Program-made: the position numbers and the translations under genes
Shown: in pieces, positions 5,466 through 7,267 of the stretch
Layout of the letters: every line of letters starts with the position of its first letter
How positions within the stretch are numbered: position 1 is the stretch's first letter
Assembly: GCA_039923455.1 (NCBI GenBank)
Contig: JBDTCS010000096.1
Coordinates: forward strand, 1 to 7,267
Direction: 5' to 3'
DNA length: 7,267 bases
From: JBDTCS01 sp039923455
Lineage (GTDB): Bacteria > Bacteroidota > Ignavibacteria > Palsa-1295
Notes under the pieces: model-generated
What the model saw: the letters and a program-made list of their open reading frames with translations, nothing else
Database searches by the model: none
What the model was told of the DNA's origin: nothing

Positions 5466-7136
5466 ATGACTCGCGAAGAGACGAATTTTCAAGCATTCGG
5501 CCAAGAGCTACGTAAAGCTCGGGAGTCGCTCGGACGCTCTTTAGATGATATCGCTGCCACGACGCGCATCAATCGTCGCCATATTGAATCGATCGAGGCC
5601 GGTGATCTTGGCGCACTACCAACGGGCCCTTATGTGCAAGCCTTCCTCAAAGAGTATGCAAGGAATGTTGGCCTCAAGCTGCCTTCCGATCTAAGCGTTG
5701 CTGGTACCAGCACATCTGGTGGGGCGGTGAAGTCGGTAACGCCGGCTTCGGGTCGTGGCGCAGCAACTGTTGGACCGAGAGCATCAACTACAAAGCCAGG
5801 AATCGGATCATCCGCATTTGAGCTTCCCTCAGCGGCAATCAAGGCAACGAAAGACACCGCGCGTTTCGCCAATCAGGCAGCGAAATCTGTAGCGCGCACC
5901 GCCGCAAAAACTACAGAAAATGTTTTTAAGAAAGTCGAGACCGGTGCTAAGGATGCGGTGGATGTATTCACGTCTAAGAGTCTAAGAGATGAGGCCGAAC
6001 AAGTGCGCCGTGAGCGCCTTGGGCTTGAACCACTACCGGACGCAGTCGCCACTCGCGCTGTTCCGGTACGCAATGGCGAGACCGAACTTGATATCGCGTC
6101 GCTACGCTCGACGCTACGATCTGAGGAGCAAACGGCTCCAAGTCCGAAGCAGCCAATTACCGTTGTCGCCCCTGCATCCCGACGCGGTTCGGTGGAAACC
6201 CCCTTCTCCGATCTCGACGATGATGATCAAGATGAACTATCGGAATCCCGACCAAAGCGCCGAGGGCTTGCGAGCTTTTTATCTACGACAAATATTGTAA
6301 TCCTCTCTTCGCTACTCGTTTTCGGCGCCGTGGTATTTTATGCGCTGCAAATGAACAAGCAAGAGAAAACTCCGGACGTGCAAGTGGTTGCTCCCGTAAC
6401 TAAGGAGGATAAGCCTGTCGTGCAAAAGCCAGTGAAAACAATTCCGACAGTTGATAGTGCAAAAGCGATTGCTGCTGCGATCCCTGCAAATGACTCTCTA
6501 CATTTCACGCTGCATGCCACAGAACCTGTTTGGGTTTCCATTTCGCCTGATGGCATCACACCGTTCAAAGGGGAGATCAAGAGTGGTGAGACGCGTACGT
6601 TCGCAGCGGCGAAGAAATTTGTAGTCTATCTCGGGAATCAACGAGCGCTCGAGATGACATTCAACGGGCAGCGTATATCACATCTGCCAACAGTTTCAAA
6701 TTCCGGAGTCGTTGTGCGAAACCTGGTACTCACGCGCGACAAAGTCACACTCGATGGTGCACCCGTTTCTCTCGGGACTGCTGTTCGCAACCCATCGGTT
6801 ATTCCTAGCACACCTACTGTAGCTACACCGAAGCCGCACGCGACGAGCATAACCCCGACTCCAAATCATCCGAAGGTCACTACGCCTCTGGTGAAGAGTG
6901 CTAACACTTCGAGTGTTAAGTCAACTTCCACGCCGAAGAAGACTACCCACGATTCCATAAACGGTACGCATGTAAAAACCACAACTCCGAAAAAGACTTC
7001 GACTTCCGTAAAGTCTACACTTACACCTCCGGAGAAGAAAGCTGTTGTCAAGAAGTCGCCAACGAAAAAAGCATCGTCTAAGAAATCTACGAAGGGTACT
7101 ATCACGCCGATCGACCCAGTGCTACCGCGTCCTTAA
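5466..7136 (+). CDS. rodZ: RodZ-like cell-shape protein (HTH, one membrane span, DUF4115-type domain)
   Basis: RodZ-family proteins bind MreB through a cytoplasmic HTH and connect it across the membrane to the elongation machinery. Here an HTH_25-type domain fills residues 8-70, with the RodZ hallmark LPTGPYVQAFLKEYARNVGL (51-70). A linker of about 200 residues follows. It includes a Lys/Ala-rich amphipathic stretch (about 122-180), an acidic patch (249-260) and basic PKRRG just before a single membrane span (277-295), which agrees with the positive-inside rule. The extracytoplasmic part has a DUF4115-type beta domain (about 344-426; WVSISPDG, KSGETRTFAA), then a Thr/Ser/Lys/Pro tail from about 440 to 556. 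At 556 residues it is far longer than the E. coli protein (337); the excess is linker and tail. No cysteine is present. The ATG is fixed by an in-frame TAA at 5424-5426 with no other usual start between, although no Shine-Dalgarno is seen. It may be co-transcribed with the gene starting 15 bases downstream. DNA binding by the HTH is not expected from the family. Confidence 0.9.
   Translation: MTREETNFQAFGQELRKARESLGRSLDDIAATTRINRRHIESIEAGDLGALPTGPYVQAFLKEYARNVGLKLPSDLSVAGTSTSGGAVKSVTPASGRGAATVGPRASTTKPGIGSSAFELPSAAIKATKDTARFANQAAKSVARTAAKTTENVFKKVETGAKDAVDVFTSKSLRDEAEQVRRERLGLEPLPDAVATRAVPVRNGETELDIASLRSTLRSEEQTAPSPKQPITVVAPASRRGSVETPFSDLDDDDQDELSESRPKRRGLASFLSTTNIVILSSLLVFGAVVFYALQMNKQEKTPDVQVVAPVTKEDKPVVQKPVKTIPTVDSAKAIAAAIPANDSLHFTLHATEPVWVSISPDGITPFKGEIKSGETRTFAAAKKFVVYLGNQRALEMTFNGQRISHLPTVSNSGVVVRNLVLTRDKVTLDGAPVSLGTAVRNPSVIPSTPTVATPKPHATSITPTPNHPKVTTPLVKSANTSSVKSTSTPKKTTHDSINGTHVKTTTPKKTSTSVKSTLTPPEKKAVVKKSPTKKASSKKSTKGTITPIDPVLPRP
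6813..7100 (+). repeat. Low-complexity Thr/Ser/Lys/Pro coding tract at the end of rodZ
   Basis: Codons for residues 450-545 of the RodZ-like protein are dominated by Thr, Ser, Lys and Pro. TPKKT occurs twice (489-493 and 507-511), with looser variants such as TPPEKK and SPTKKAS. Positive charge rises toward the end (KKAVVKKSPTKKASSKKSTKG region, 524-544). The tract lies outside the membrane and is predicted to be disordered. Units are degenerate, so this is compositional bias rather than a clean tandem array. Confidence 0.7.
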
Positions 7137-7151
7137 GCGAGAACTTCGATT

Positions 7152-7267
7152 ATGGATCAAAGGGCACAGCCTACTCTACGAAGCCGACCTGCACGGAGAT
7201 TACGAATCACAGGGTGGATAAGTGTTAGTCTGATCACCATAAATTCTACGATGTTTCTCGTCGGCCT
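7152..7267 (+). CDS. Start of an unidentified gene, probably membrane protein, 3' end outside window
   Basis: An ATG 15 bases after the rodZ stop opens a frame that stays open to the window end (38 full codons). It begins MDQRAQPTLRSRPARRLRI, strongly basic, then turns hydrophobic (TGWISVSLITINSTMFLVG), as expected for an N-in signal anchor or first membrane span. Only a weak GAG at 7139-7141 could act as Shine-Dalgarno. Same strand and short spacing suggest an operon with rodZ. The stretch faintly resembles the first helix of 2TM-domain proteins, but too little is visible to name it; it could also be a chance frame. Confidence 0.5.
   Translation, partial: MDQRAQPTLRSRPARRLRITGWISVSLITINSTMFLVG

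Noticed and set aside
5298..5504. 68-codon minus-strand frame in the guaB-rodZ intergenic region
   Set aside because: It overlaps the rodZ start antisense, has no Shine-Dalgarno and a random-looking protein sequence.
6902..6918. Perfect 7-base inverted repeat TAACACT-TCG-AGTGTTA
   Set aside because: It lies inside the low-complexity coding tail of rodZ, has no T-run after it and is well before the stop codon; probably chance.
1..7267. Mobile elements, CRISPR arrays, tRNA or toxin-antitoxin genes
   Set aside because: No transposase or integrase motifs, regularly spaced repeats, or terminal inverted repeats were seen on either strand; all coding space is explained by the genes listed.

Overview
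The window reads as ordinary chromosomal DNA from a bacterium, probably of the Bacteroidota/Chlorobiota/Ignavibacteriota (FCB) assemblage. This placement is an inference with moderate confidence. It rests on a DUF4175-type envelope protein rich in Gln/Lys/Glu, an IMP dehydrogenase of the kind common in that group, and a match to the Bacteroidota -7 promoter element (TAnnTTTG) ahead of the IMP dehydrogenase gene. Base composition looks close to 50% G+C and does not shift visibly between genes. I see no insertion sequence, integrase, CRISPR array, tRNA or rRNA.

Layout: (1) Bases 1-3615, plus strand, hold most of a very large membrane-anchored DUF4175-type protein. Its true start lies before the window, because the frame is open back to base 1. 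(2) A 47-base convergent gap (3616-3662) holds no convincing terminator. (3) Bases 3663-5219, minus strand, encode a complete guaB (IMP dehydrogenase) with both CBS domains and an unusual basic N-terminal tail. (4) A 246-base divergent intergenic region (5220-5465) holds the guaB ribosome binding site and probable promoter, a 10-base palindrome and a weaker promoter candidate for the plus-strand gene. (5) Bases 5466-7136, plus strand, encode a RodZ-like cell-shape protein: N-terminal HTH, long cytoplasmic linker, one membrane span, extracytoplasmic DUF4115-type domain and a long Thr/Ser/Lys/Pro tail. (6) From 7152 to the window end is the start of another plus-strand gene, probably a membrane protein.

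Functionally the window mixes purine nucleotide synthesis (guaB) with two envelope proteins: a DUF4175 protein of unknown function and RodZ, which links MreB to cell-wall synthesis. Nothing in the sequence shows that guaB and its neighbours work together; their orientations (convergent, then divergent) argue for separate transcription units. I found no clear new system. The most distinctive points are the very long coiled-coil region of the DUF4175 protein, the phasin/LEA-like amphipathic linker and basic Thr-rich tail of RodZ, and the basic tail on IMP dehydrogenase.
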